Part shown: positions 25,931 to 35,643 of the stretch, one piece after another
Position numbering within the stretch: the stretch's first letter is position 1
Layout of the letters: each line of letters opens with the position of its first letter
Assembly (NCBI RefSeq): GCF_020009625.1
Contig: NZ_JAIHLP010000002.1
Coordinates: forward strand, 1,302,001-1,366,000
Length of the DNA stretch: 64,000 bases
DNA from: Leifsonia poae
GTDB lineage: Bacteria; Actinomycetota; Actinomycetes; Actinomycetales; Microbacteriaceae
Direction of reading: 5' to 3'
Notes under the pieces: model-generated
Told to the model about the DNA's origin: nothing
The model's input: the letters and a program-made list of their open reading frames with translations, nothing else
Databases searched by the model: none
Translations under genes and position numbers: made by a program

Positions 25931-27155
25931 AGAGGGCAGCAAGGTCGACGCTCTCGTCGCTCAATCGGTCGCGGTCCACTCGCACACCTTCCCGGATCAG
26001 GCGCTGCACGCCCTCGTTCACATCCCACACGTTCACGTTCATGCCCGCCACCACGCGGTCGTGCCGCAGCCAGAAGGCGATGAACTCACCCGCATCCCTG
26101 TCGCCGCGGTAGACGATCTCGGCGTCGGCCGCGAGCGGCGCATAGCCTGAATACTCCATGCCCAGATCGTATTGGTCGGAGTAGAAGTACGGGATCGCAT
26201 CGTAGCTCGCGCGTTCGCCCAGGATAGCGGCGGCCGCCACCTCGCCGCCGACGATCGCGTTCGCCCAATGCTCGTTGCGCAGGTGGCGGCCAAGGGCGGG
26301 CAGGTAGGGGTCGGCCACGTCGCCGACGGCGTAGACGTCTTCGGCGCTCGCCCGCATCCCGTGATCGACGAGGATGCCGTCGCCGAGCGTCAGCCCGCTG
26401 CGTTCGCCGACCTCCACAGCCGGCACTGCGCCTACGCCGACCACCACGATGTCGGCCGGCAGCCGTTCCCCCGAGCCGGTGACGACCTCGCGCGGCCCGT
26501 CGTCGCCTCCACCGATCGCCACGACAGTCTCCGATACGCGGAAGGCGACCCCGTTGGCCACGTGCAACCGCTCGAACATCCCGCCGAGTTCGGCGCCGAT
26601 CGCCGACGTAAGGGGAACCGCCGACCGGCTGATCACGGTGACATCGTTGCCGTAGCCGCGCGCGGCGGCGGCGGCCTCCAGACCGATCCACCCCGAGCCG
26701 ACGACGACGACCCGGCGCCCACCGACCGCGAGGGCCGCCCGCAGCCATTCGCTCTCCTCCAGGGTGCGCAAGGTGAAGACGGCGCCGTGGCCTGCGCCCG
26801 GAACGTCGAGCCGGCGCGCCCGGGCGCCCGTGGCGAGCACGAGGGCGTCGAAGGTGAGTCGCCCGCCCCCGGTGAGGAACAGTTCGTGCGCGGAGGCGTC
26901 GAAGGAGCCCGCTTCGGTCTCGGGCAGCAGCTCGACGGCGTTCTGCGCGTACCAATCGTCGGGATGCACGAGTGTCGCCGAGCGGTCGGCCTCGCCTTTC
27001 AGGAGCTCCTTCGAGAGCGGCGGCCGAATGTAGGGCGCGTGGGCCTCGGCGCCGAGCAACAGGATGCGCCCGTCGAAGCCGCGCGTGCGGAGCTCGGTGG
27101 CGGTCGTGGCACCGGCGAGTCCGGCTCCGGCGATGACGACGGTGGGCTGGGTCAT
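25929..27155 (-). CDS. FAD-dependent ferredoxin/rubredoxin reductase-type oxidoreductase
   Basis: 408-aa flavoprotein that should pass electrons from NAD(P)H to a small iron-sulfur protein. The N-terminal FAD fold is VVIAGAGLAGATTA, with 'PYIRPPLSKELLKG' beside the flavin; 'RVVVVGSGWIGLEAAAAA' is the NAD(P) fold, 'DVYAVGDVADPYLP' the second FAD motif, and a reductase C-terminal domain ('FYSDQYDLGMEYSGYA') completes it. AGGAGG sits five bases before the ATG. No ferredoxin gene is nearby. Its stop lies in the minisatellite before the FolP2-like gene. Confidence 0.9.
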   Translation of the reverse strand: MTQPTVVIAGAGLAGATTATELRTRGFDGRILLLGAEAHAPYIRPPLSKELLKGEADRSATLVHPDDWYAQNAVELLPETEAGSFDASAHELFLTGGGRLTFDALVLATGARARRLDVPGAGHGAVFTLRTLEESEWLRAALAVGGRRVVVVGSGWIGLEAAAAARGYGNDVTVISRSAVPLTSAIGAELGGMFERLHVANGVAFRVSETVVAIGGGDDGPREVVTGSGERLPADIVVVGVGAVPAVEVGERSGLTLGDGILVDHGMRASAEDVYAVGDVADPYLPALGRHLRNEHWANAIVGGEVAAAAILGERASYDAIPYFYSDQYDLGMEYSGYAPLAADAEIVYRGDRDAGEFIAFWLRHDRVVAGMNVNVWDVNEGVQRLIREGVRVDRDRLSDESVDLAAL

Positions 27156-27317
27156 GGCGTCCTCCTGTGTGAGCGGTGAGCGGTGAGCCGCGCGCAGTGC
27201 GCGGCGCATCCACTGATCTCAGCATCCACTCATCTCACGGGGCCCGCCAGACCCCCACACCATCTGCACACCGACGTCTCACAGGCAGGAATCAGCTAAC
27301 GCGCAGATAATGGGATC

Positions 27318-28010
27318 ATGAACGCCGGACCTCGCATTCTCATCGTCGACGACGAGCCCAACATCCGCGACCTCCTCACCACCAGCCTGCGCTTCGCCGG
27401 GTTCGCCGTGCGCGCTGTCGGCAATGGTGCCCAGGCCATCTCCGCGGTCCTCGAAGAGGAGCCAGACCTCATCATCCTCGACGTGATGCTGCCCGACATG
27501 AACGGGTTCGGCGTCACGAAGCGCCTCCGTGGCGCGGGTTACACCGCGCCCATCCTGTTCCTCACCGCCAAAGACGACACCGAAGACAAGATCACCGGTC
27601 TCACCGTCGGCGGCGACGACTACGTCACCAAACCGTTCAGCCTCGACGAGATCGTCGCCCGCATCAAAGCCATCCTTCGCCGCACGATGCAGGCCGACGA
27701 AGACGCGGTCATCCGCGCCGGCGAGCTGACCATGGACCAAGACACCCACGAGGTGTTCGTCGGCGACACCGCCATCGAGCTCTCCCCCACCGAGTTCAAG
27801 CTGCTGCGGTACCTGATGCTGAACCCCAACCGGGTGCTGTCGAAGGCGCAGATCCTCGACCATGTGTGGGAGTACGACTTCAACGGCGACGCCGGCATCG
27901 TCGAGTCCTACATCTCCTACCTGCGCCGCAAGGTGGATACGCACTCCAGCGAGCCGCTCATCCAGACCAAGCGCGGCTTCGGGTACATGCTCAAGGCGGC
28001 CAAGGCGTAA
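27318..28010 (+). CDS. OmpR/PhoP-family response regulator
   Basis: 230-aa DNA-binding regulator. The receiver (1-120) has the acidic pocket 'LIVDDE', phospho-acceptor Asp in 'LIILDVMLPDMNGFG', Thr in FLTAKD and Lys in 'YVTKPFS'. The winged-helix output domain (130-228) ends 'LIQTKRGFGYML'. Overall it most resembles mycobacterial PhoP/TrcR proteins. The cognate kinase follows 31 bp downstream. Confidence 0.93.
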   Translation: MNAGPRILIVDDEPNIRDLLTTSLRFAGFAVRAVGNGAQAISAVLEEEPDLIILDVMLPDMNGFGVTKRLRGAGYTAPILFLTAKDDTEDKITGLTVGGDDYVTKPFSLDEIVARIKAILRRTMQADEDAVIRAGELTMDQDTHEVFVGDTAIELSPTEFKLLRYLMLNPNRVLSKAQILDHVWEYDFNGDAGIVESYISYLRRKVDTHSSEPLIQTKRGFGYMLKAAKA

Positions 28011-28041
28011 GCCCAGGTATCGTCCGTAAACTGGCGGCCTG

Positions 28042-29772
28042 ATGCACGCACGCCTCCTCGACCGCTGGAACGCGATCTCCCTGCGCACGAAGATCACCGG
28101 GGTGACCGTGCTGATGCTGACGCTCGGGCTGCTGGTCACCGGTATCGGCACGATGACCATGCTGAAGCCGGTGCTGCTCTACCAGCTCGACGCGCAGCTG
28201 GTGGCCGCCTCGCAGCCGAACAACCTCAACGCCAACCTGTTCTCGTCGAGCTCGGGCGACGACAAGATCGCTTCCGACGGCAGCGCCTCCAGCTTCTTCA
28301 CCGCGCTCTACGACTCCGACGGCAAACTCATCCGGTCGAACTGGGGAAACATGCCGGAGGCCAGACGGCCCGACATCCCCAAGACCCTCAGCCTGATCAA
28401 GGGCAAAGAACTCAGCCAGGCGGCCTACAATCTGCCGAGCGTCGACGGCCACACTCTTTACCGCGCCCTCGCCCAGACGGTCACCCTCACCACCTCGCCG
28501 GGAGCACTGGGCACTGCGGTCGTGGCCACGTCCACTGGGCAGATCGACACCGTGATGGCGAGCTTCCTCGCGATCTTCCTCGGATTCGGCGTGATCGTGG
28601 TGATCGTCGGCGCGGGACTCACCCGCATGCTCGTGACGACGACGTTCGCCCCACTGCGCGGCGTCGAGGAGACCGCTGCGGCCATCGCCGACGGCGACTT
28701 CAGCCAGCGTCTCGGCGGCGCCACACCCAACACCGAGGTCGGCCGGCTCAACCGCTCCCTCAACACGATGCTCAATCGAATCGACCGCGCCTTCAACGAC
28801 CGAGCGAAGACCATCGAGCAGATGCGCCGCTTCGTCGGCGACGCCAGCCACGAACTGCGCACACCGCTCGTCTCAGTGCGCGGCTACGCCGAGCTGTACC
28901 GGATGGGCGCCCTGCAGACCCCGGAAGACGTGGCGCAGGCCATGGACCGCATCGAGAAGGAGGCCATCCGCATGGGCGGCCTCGTCGAAGACCTCCTCGA
29001 ACTGGCCCGGCTCGACGAGACGAAACCGCTCGACCTCCGGCCCGTCGACCTCGTGCCGATCGCGCGCGACGCGGCGATGGATGCGATGGCCGGCTCCCCC
29101 GGACGCGTCGTGACGGTGCTCACCCCCGACCCCATCCTCGGCCCCCTCCGCCCCAGGGTCGACCCCGGGGAGCCCGGCGTCGACACCGTGCCGTTGCTGA
29201 TCCCGGACACACCGGGCAAGGTCTCCAATGCCACCGGTCCGATCGCGTTCGCCGGGGCGACCCTGGCCCGGCTTCGCCGGCGGCCCCGTCGTGTCGGCGG
29301 CCCCCTGCCAGCGATCGAGTCGACCGAGCAGGTGATCCTGCCGCCGCATCCCATCGCCGAGCCGGCGATCGTGCTCGCGGAGGAGAACAAGATCCGCCAG
29401 GTGGTCACCAACCTGATGGGCAATGCGCTGCGCTTCACGGCGAACGACAGCCCGCTCGAGATCATGGTGCAGGTGAACCATCAGACCGATCGGGCCGTGC
29501 TCGAAGTGCGCGACCACGGCGAGGGCATCCCGCCGCAGATCCGCGAGAAGATCTTCCAGCGGTTCTGGCGCGCCGACACGTCGCGCGCCCGCGAGACCGG
29601 CGGCAGCGGGCTCGGCCTCGCGATCGTCTCCTCGATCGTCGCCGCCCACAACGGCACCGTCGAGGTCGTCGAAACCGAGGGCGGCGGGGCGACCTTCCGT
29701 GTCTCGCTGCCGCTGGCGCCGACCAGCGCGCACGACACGGGCCCCACCATCGTGCCGTCCCTCACCCGCTGA
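28042..29772 (+). CDS. Membrane sensor histidine kinase (PhoR/TrcS-like)
   Basis: 576 aa. Two membrane spans (about 18-44 and 172-198) flank an extracytoplasmic sensor of about 125 residues. HAMP follows ('PLRGVEETAAAIADGDFSQRL'), then the H-box 'VGDASHELRTPLVSVRGYAE' and ATPase boxes N ('VVTNLMGNALRFT') and G ('RETGGSGLGLAIVSSIV'). Unusual is a Pro/Arg-rich insertion of about 75 residues (roughly 355-430) between the phospho-acceptor helices and the N-box, which lengthens the protein beyond typical PhoR. Pairs with the regulator just upstream; the stimulus is not apparent. Confidence 0.92.
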   Translation: MHARLLDRWNAISLRTKITGVTVLMLTLGLLVTGIGTMTMLKPVLLYQLDAQLVAASQPNNLNANLFSSSSGDDKIASDGSASSFFTALYDSDGKLIRSNWGNMPEARRPDIPKTLSLIKGKELSQAAYNLPSVDGHTLYRALAQTVTLTTSPGALGTAVVATSTGQIDTVMASFLAIFLGFGVIVVIVGAGLTRMLVTTTFAPLRGVEETAAAIADGDFSQRLGGATPNTEVGRLNRSLNTMLNRIDRAFNDRAKTIEQMRRFVGDASHELRTPLVSVRGYAELYRMGALQTPEDVAQAMDRIEKEAIRMGGLVEDLLELARLDETKPLDLRPVDLVPIARDAAMDAMAGSPGRVVTVLTPDPILGPLRPRVDPGEPGVDTVPLLIPDTPGKVSNATGPIAFAGATLARLRRRPRRVGGPLPAIESTEQVILPPHPIAEPAIVLAEENKIRQVVTNLMGNALRFTANDSPLEIMVQVNHQTDRAVLEVRDHGEGIPPQIREKIFQRFWRADTSRARETGGSGLGLAIVSSIVAAHNGTVEVVETEGGGATFRVSLPLAPTSAHDTGPTIVPSLTR

Positions 29773-29821
29773 CGCGCATCCGCTCGGCCGCCTCGTCTCG
29801 TCTCGCCTCGTCTCGTCTCGT

Positions 29822-29879
29822 CGAGGTGTCACGAATCGCCGCGTGACCATCCGGTCGCACGGCGATTCGTGACACCTCG
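29822..29879. repeat. Perfect 20-bp inverted repeat with 18-nt loop
   Basis: The arm at 29822-29841 (starting CGAGGTGTCACGAATC) is the exact reverse complement of 29860-29879. It sits between the convergent kinase and groEL genes, after a run of CTCGT pentamers (29791-29821). It could be a bidirectional terminator or an interspersed REP-like palindrome. Confidence 0.9.
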
Positions 29880-29903
29880 TCACGGGCGGCGACGGCAACG
29901 GAA

Positions 29904-29932
29904 GAGGGCGCCTCCCTTGCGGGAGACGCCCT
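29904..29932 (-). terminator. groEL terminator
   Basis: Leftward the sequence reads GAGGGCGTCTCCC, loop GCAA, GGGAGGCGCCCTC, followed by TTCCGTT. It begins about 20 bp after the GroEL stop. Stem of 12-13 pairs. Confidence 0.8.
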
Positions 29933-29951
29933 CGTGTCGAACGGGTCGGAC

Positions 29952-31616
<1,665 letters not shown>

Positions 31617-31643
31617 TTAGCACTCGATCAGATGGAGTGCTAA
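31617..31643. promoter_or_regulatory. CIRCE operator (HrcA binding site) of groEL
   Basis: Perfect TTAGCACTC-N9-GAGTGCTAA, about 46 bp upstream of the groEL ATG. This is the binding site of the heat-shock repressor HrcA, which is not encoded in this window. Confidence 0.96.
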
Positions 31644-31708
31644 AGCGATTCTGGCACTCGGGGCTGCCGAGTGCAAGACGAGCGCCGCCGGTTCGCTCAC
31701 AACAGAAG

Positions 31709-31739
31709 GAGCGCCGCCCCTCGGGGAGGGGCGGCGCTC
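31709..31739 (-). terminator. Cold-shock gene terminator
   Basis: A 14-bp GC-rich perfect stem (31709-31722 with 31726-31739) with a 3-nt loop, 22 bp after the stop of the cold-shock gene, followed leftward by CTTCTGTT. It also insulates groEL from the upstream transcript. Confidence 0.8.
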
Positions 31740-31761
31740 GATTCTGGTTGGTTGCTGCGTG

Positions 31762-31965
31762 CTACGCCGGTCGCACCGACTCGGCTTGCGGGCCTTTCTG
31801 CCCGGTGCCGACTTCGAAGACGACCGCCTGGCCCTCCTCGAGGACCTTGTAGCCGCTCATGTCGATCGCGGAGTAGTGGACGAAGACGTCCTGTCCCCCT
31901 TCATCGACGGTGATGAAGCCGTAGCCCTTCTCAGCGTTGAACCACTTCACGGTTCCGTTCGCCAT
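31762..31965 (-). CDS. Cold-shock protein, CspA type
   Basis: 67-aa single-domain RNA chaperone: [18 protein letters not shown] with RNP1 KGYGFI, and RNP2 VFVHYS. The length is canonical. The 187-bp region upstream is notably AT-rich for this genome and could be a long cold-shock 5' UTR. It differs from the extended cold-shock protein at 16863. Confidence 0.96.
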   Translation of the reverse strand: MANGTVKWFNAEKGYGFITVDEGGQDVFVHYSAIDMSGYKVLEEGQAVVFEVGTGQKGPQAESVRPA

Positions 31966-32152
31966 GCATTACTCCCATTGCTGTGTTTCCTCGCTCCGGC
32001 CCATCACCAGCGCGTTGAAACCAGATACTAATGCTTTCAATCCAAGTAATCACTAGTGATTTTCGCAATGGGACGCTGAACGACCCGAAAACAACGCAAG
32101 TTAAACAAGTACGAAACAAAACGGCCGACCCGCCGCGGTTTCCTGACGCCGG

Positions 32153-32701
32153 TCAGCCTGTGAAGTCGCTGCCGACCACGACCGTGAGATCGGCTCCGGT
32201 CGCCGCGTAATCCTGCGTCAACGCCACGGTCGCGCCCGGCAGCGACTGGGCGACGCCCAATGCCGCCGCCTGGTTCTTCGCATCCGAGTAGTAGACGATC
32301 GTCTGAGTGAGGTTGGTCGCGTCGGCGTTGGCACGGGCGCCCACCTTCCAGCCGGCGGCAGTGAGGATGTCACCCACCTTGCCCGCGAGGTTCGCAGTGC
32401 TTGTGCCGTTCAGCACGTTCACGGTGAGCGCCGGGTTGACGGTCGGAACGATCGTCGGCGTCGGGGTGGACGACACGCTCGGCGACACTGAGGCGCCGCC
32501 GATTCCGCCCTTGAACGAGATGCTCCCGTTCACCAGGGAGAGCGTGAAGACACCGAGACCGATCAGGACGACGGTCGCCAGGGCGGCCCAGCCGAACCCG
32601 ATCCATCCGCGACCCTTCGCGCGGGGAGCGCGGTGCGCGCCGACGCGGCGGAGGTCGTCGGGAATCGAGTCGAACCGGTCCTTGGGGTACTTCTCTGCCA
32701 T
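32153..32701 (-). CDS. LytR C-terminal domain envelope protein
   Basis: 182-aa membrane-anchored protein. A cytoplasmic basic N-terminus (1-34), one membrane span (about 35-58), a Ser/Thr/Pro linker, and a LytR_C domain (about 95-180, 'LTVNVLNGTSTANLAGKVGDIL'). It has no LCP catalytic domain, so it probably has a scaffold or accessory role at the cell wall. Followed upstream by DUF3263 14 bp away; the two likely form an operon. Confidence 0.9.
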   Translation of the reverse strand: MAEKYPKDRFDSIPDDLRRVGAHRAPRAKGRGWIGFGWAALATVVLIGLGVFTLSLVNGSISFKGGIGGASVSPSVSSTPTPTIVPTVNPALTVNVLNGTSTANLAGKVGDILTAAGWKVGARANADATNLTQTIVYYSDAKNQAAALGVAQSLPGATVALTQDYAATGADLTVVVGSDFTG

Positions 32702-32715
32702 CGTGTGCGTGGTCC

Positions 32716-33012
32716 TCAGTCGTCGGACGCGAGGGTCCGGGTGCTCCGGGCGGCCATCCGCGCTTCGCGCAGACGCTGCAACCGCTTGACGAGCATGGGG
32801 TCGTGCTGCAGGGCGGCAGGGGAATCGATCAAGGCGCCGAGCAGCTGATAGTACCGCGCCGCCGACAGGCCGAACTCCTCACGGATCGCCTGCTCCTTGG
32901 CACCGGCGTGCCGCCACCACTGCCGTTCGAAAGCGAGGATCGCGGCGTCGCGCTCGGCCAGCACCGAACCGGTCGCGGAGGGGCGCGCCTGGTCGTCTGC
33001 CGCCGTAGCCAT
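32716..33012 (-). CDS. DUF3263 protein
   Basis: 98-aa predicted cytoplasmic protein whose centre ('ILAFERQWWRHAGAKEQAIREEFGLSAARYYQLL') is the DUF3263 domain, a helix-turn-helix-like fold seen next to LytR_C genes in actinobacteria. ATG 33012 gives the family-typical N-terminus. Function unknown; possibly DNA binding. Confidence 0.85.
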   Translation of the reverse strand: MATAADDQARPSATGSVLAERDAAILAFERQWWRHAGAKEQAIREEFGLSAARYYQLLGALIDSPAALQHDPMLVKRLQRLREARMAARSTRTLASDD

Positions 33013-33178
33013 CCCGCCACCTCTCCTGCCGTCGCCGTGCGGGCGCGCCCGCTGTTCGCGGTTCATCCTATTTGCGCGATTCTGTGTGTTCCCCCAAGTG
33101 CTCGGCACGTCGTGCGGAAACCGGGAACAGTCCGGGGGCCGCATCCGTTTAGTCTGGAGTCTGACGAAAGGACCCGCC

Positions 33179-33580
33179 ATGGACGAGACCGTCACCAAGA
33201 GCAATGAAGAGTGGCGCGAGGAGCTCAGCCCCGAGCAATACGCGGTCCTGCGCGAAGCCGCGACCGAACGCCCCTGGACGGGTGAGCTGCTCGACGAGAG
33301 CCGCGCCGGCCTCTACACCTGTGCGGCGTGCGGCGCCGAACTGTTCAAGTCGGGAACGAAGTTCGACTCCGGATGCGGCTGGCCGAGCTTCTACGAGTCG
33401 GTGCGCCCCGAGGCGGTCACGCTGCTCGAAGACGACAGCCTCGGCGTCATCCGCACCGAGGTGCGCTGCGCCGCCTGCGATTCGCACCTCGGCCACGTCT
33501 TCGACGACGGCTTCGGAACGCCGACCGGCGACCGGTACTGCATGAACTCGATCGCGCTCAACTTCACCGCCGGCGAGTGA
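33179..33580 (+). CDS. msrB: Peptide-methionine (R)-S-oxide reductase
   Basis: 133-aa repair enzyme reducing methionine-R-sulfoxide in proteins. Two zinc-binding CAAC pairs ('YTCAACGAELF', 'VRCAACDSHLGHVF') and the catalytic Cys in 'GDRYCMNSIALNF' are intact. Preceded by GAAAGGA. Followed 2 bp later, possibly with an overlapping GTGA start, by a nitroreductase gene. Confidence 0.96.
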   Translation: MDETVTKSNEEWREELSPEQYAVLREAATERPWTGELLDESRAGLYTCAACGAELFKSGTKFDSGCGWPSFYESVRPEAVTLLEDDSLGVIRTEVRCAACDSHLGHVFDDGFGTPTGDRYCMNSIALNFTAGE

Positions 33581-33582
33581 CC

Positions 33583-34134
33583 GTGAGCGCTCTGGCGGAC
33601 GCGGTCGCCGCGCGCCGTTCGTACTCCCGCGTCACCGAGGCTGCGCCCAGCCACGACGAATTGCTTCCGCTGATCGCCGCGGCCGGCCGGGTTGCCGACC
33701 ACAGCTCGCTGCACCCCTGGCGGGTGATCGAGTTGCGCGGATCGGCGCGGCGGCGTCTCGGTGCGGCCTTCGTGAAGGATGCTCGCGCCAGCGGCTCCGA
33801 GGCGGAAAAGCTGGCGGCCAAGCCGCTGCGCTCCTCTCTTCTGCTGGCGATCGTCGCAGTGCGAACCGCGAGCGACAAGGTTCCCGGTTGGGAGCAGGAC
33901 ACGGTGGCGTCCGGCGTCGCGCATCTGCTGAGCCTGCTGCTGCACGACGCCGGCTGGGGCGTGATCTGGCGCACCGGTCACCAGACCCGCTCGAAGGCGG
34001 TGCACACGATGCACGGCCTGAAGAAGAACGAGCGGCTGCTGGGCTGGCTCTACGTCGGCGGCATCCCCGACGGGTCCAAAGAGGGCCACCGCAAGGCGAT
34101 CGACCCGGAACGGTACCTGACCGCGCTGGACTGA
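33583..34134 (+). CDS. Nitroreductase-family protein (YdjA-like)
   Basis: 183-aa FMN-dependent oxidoreductase-like protein. 'AVAARRSYSRVTEAAPS' starts the fold, 'DHSSLHPWRVIELRGSARRR' is the flavin-binding segment, and 'LLHDAGWGVIWRTG' the dimer interface. Starts GTG at 33583 or 33577, both in frame; the latter overlaps the msrB stop as GTGA. Co-transcribed with msrB, so a redox-repair or detoxification role is plausible. Substrate unknown. Confidence 0.85.
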   Translation: MSALADAVAARRSYSRVTEAAPSHDELLPLIAAAGRVADHSSLHPWRVIELRGSARRRLGAAFVKDARASGSEAEKLAAKPLRSSLLLAIVAVRTASDKVPGWEQDTVASGVAHLLSLLLHDAGWGVIWRTGHQTRSKAVHTMHGLKKNERLLGWLYVGGIPDGSKEGHRKAIDPERYLTALD

Positions 34135-34141
34135 CCAGCGG

Positions 34142-35095
34142 TCAGCGCCGCACACGGGGCGGGATGCGCAGGCTCGCCACACAGACGGCGACCAGCGCGA
34201 GCACGGTGCCCGCGACGGTCGTCCAGGCGATGGTGTGCGCGCCCGAGATGAACACATCGAGCAGGAGTGCGGTCACGAGCTGACCGGCGACCGTCGCCAG
34301 ACCGAGCACCAGCACACCGGTCACGCGGACGAGCAGGGCGGCCCCGGCGATGAAGACGCAACCGATGGCACCGCCCACATAGAGCCACGGCTCCGCCGGA
34401 AGCGGCCGCGGCAGCCCGGCGACGGCCGTGTGCGCAAGGAACAGCACCAGCAGAACAGTCGTTCCCACGAGGAAGTTGATGAATGTCGCTGTCAGCGCGC
34501 TCTCGGCCACGACCCGGACCTGCCCGTTGACCGCCTGCTGCCACCCCATGCCGAGGCCGGCGAGCAGCGGGAGCAGCAGCATCCAGAACGGAACGCCGCC
34601 CGACAGCTGCGCGGACACCGCCCAGACCACCGCGATGAGCGCGAGCGAGGCGCCGAGCACCCGCGCGCCGGTCAGGGGACGCTTGCCTCCCGGCCCGACC
34701 CCGATGAGGTCGAGCACGAGGCCGCTCACGGTCTGCCCGGCGACGATCGCCACGGTGAACAGGGCGACCCCGAGCGCAGCGGCGGTGAGCCCTTGCGACA
34801 GCACGAGGAAGGCGCCGGCGGCGCCGCCGCAGACGAACCACCAGCGCAGCTCCCCGGAGCGCAGAGCACCCCGCACCCGCACGAGTCCGCGGCGCCCGGC
34901 CGGCGCCACCGCCAGCGCGACAGTGAGGATGACGAGCCCGGAACCGAACGAGATGAGGGCCGCGGCGAAACCGTCGTCGAGGCGATGGCCGAGCTCTCCG
35001 TTGATGCGCGACTGCGCAGCGACACCGGCGCCACAGATCATGGCGAGCACGATCGCCAACCACACGGGCACATGCAGCTGGGATCGTCGGTTCAC
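34142..35095 (-). CDS. DMT-superfamily transporter, YdcZ (DUF606) family
   Basis: 317-aa inner-membrane protein with about ten hydrophobic helices arranged as two five-helix repeats ('AMICGAGVAAQSRINGELG' in the first, 'GLGMGWQQAVNGQVRVV' in the second); the repeated Q-x-x-NG motif defines the family. Probably an exporter of small metabolites. Converges on the nitroreductase gene. Confidence 0.88.
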   Translation of the reverse strand: MNRRSQLHVPVWLAIVLAMICGAGVAAQSRINGELGHRLDDGFAAALISFGSGLVILTVALAVAPAGRRGLVRVRGALRSGELRWWFVCGGAAGAFLVLSQGLTAAALGVALFTVAIVAGQTVSGLVLDLIGVGPGGKRPLTGARVLGASLALIAVVWAVSAQLSGGVPFWMLLLPLLAGLGMGWQQAVNGQVRVVAESALTATFINFLVGTTVLLVLFLAHTAVAGLPRPLPAEPWLYVGGAIGCVFIAGAALLVRVTGVLVLGLATVAGQLVTALLLDVFISGAHTIAWTTVAGTVLALVAVCVASLRIPPRVRR

Positions 35096-35144
35096 TGAAT
35101 CAGCCTAGGGCGTGGCGTGCACATCGCCTCTTCATGGGCGTCGT

Positions 35145-35267
35145 TCAGGGCGCCGGGGCTTCGCCGTCGGTCGGGGTCGGCTGGGGCAGCCACGGGATGT
35201 TCTCTTCGGGCGCCACCAGCTTCTCTTCGCTCAGGTCATAGTCGTCGTCGTGCTTCTTGTCGTTCAT
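35145..35267 (-). CDS. Small acidic protein of unknown function
   Basis: 40 codons from ATG 35267: a charged start (MNDKKHDDDYDLSEEKLVA) and a proline-rich end (PWLPQPTPTDGEAPAP). No ribosome-binding site is obvious. The composition is consistent with the short disordered proteins often found in Microbacteriaceae, but it could be non-coding. Confidence 0.4.
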   Translation of the reverse strand: MNDKKHDDDYDLSEEKLVAPEENIPWLPQPTPTDGEAPAP

Positions 35268-35382
35268 GTTCGTCACAGTACGCTCACGCCGGCCGAACGT
35301 CGCCGGCCGCCTTCGGCACGGGAAGCGCGCGACGATAGTGTCGGCAACGGTGGCGCGAGAGGCGCGACGCCGGAGGGAGCGC

Positions 35383-35547
35383 GTGTCCACGATCGCCGTC
35401 AATCTGGAGTGGCTGTTCACCGAGGCCGGAGAGGGGACGGCCGCGCGCATCCGTGCCGCCGCCGCCCACGGTGTCGGCGGCGTCGCGACCGCGGCGTCAT
35501 TGGCGCAGGTGGAGCGGCTGGCCGCCGAGGCCCCGGTCGGTCGGTAG
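35383..35547 (+). pseudogene. Truncated hydroxypyruvate isomerase-like fragment
   Basis: A GTG start with GGAGG six bases upstream opens a 54-residue frame. The first 27 or so residues (STIAVNLEWLFTEAGEG, ARIRAAAAHGV) look like the N-terminal strand and helix of a hydroxypyruvate isomerase-type TIM barrel. The remaining half does not continue the fold, and the frame stops. It looks like the remnant of a gene that lost most of its length, ending about 95 bp before the monooxygenase. Confidence 0.4.
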
Positions 35548-35643
35548 GCGCAGAGGGTTCCCCGAACCGGCGATGGCACCCTTTCGTTACGTCAGGTTGC
35601 GCAACGGATGCGTCGCGACCAGCCCGTCGCGCATCCTGGAGGG

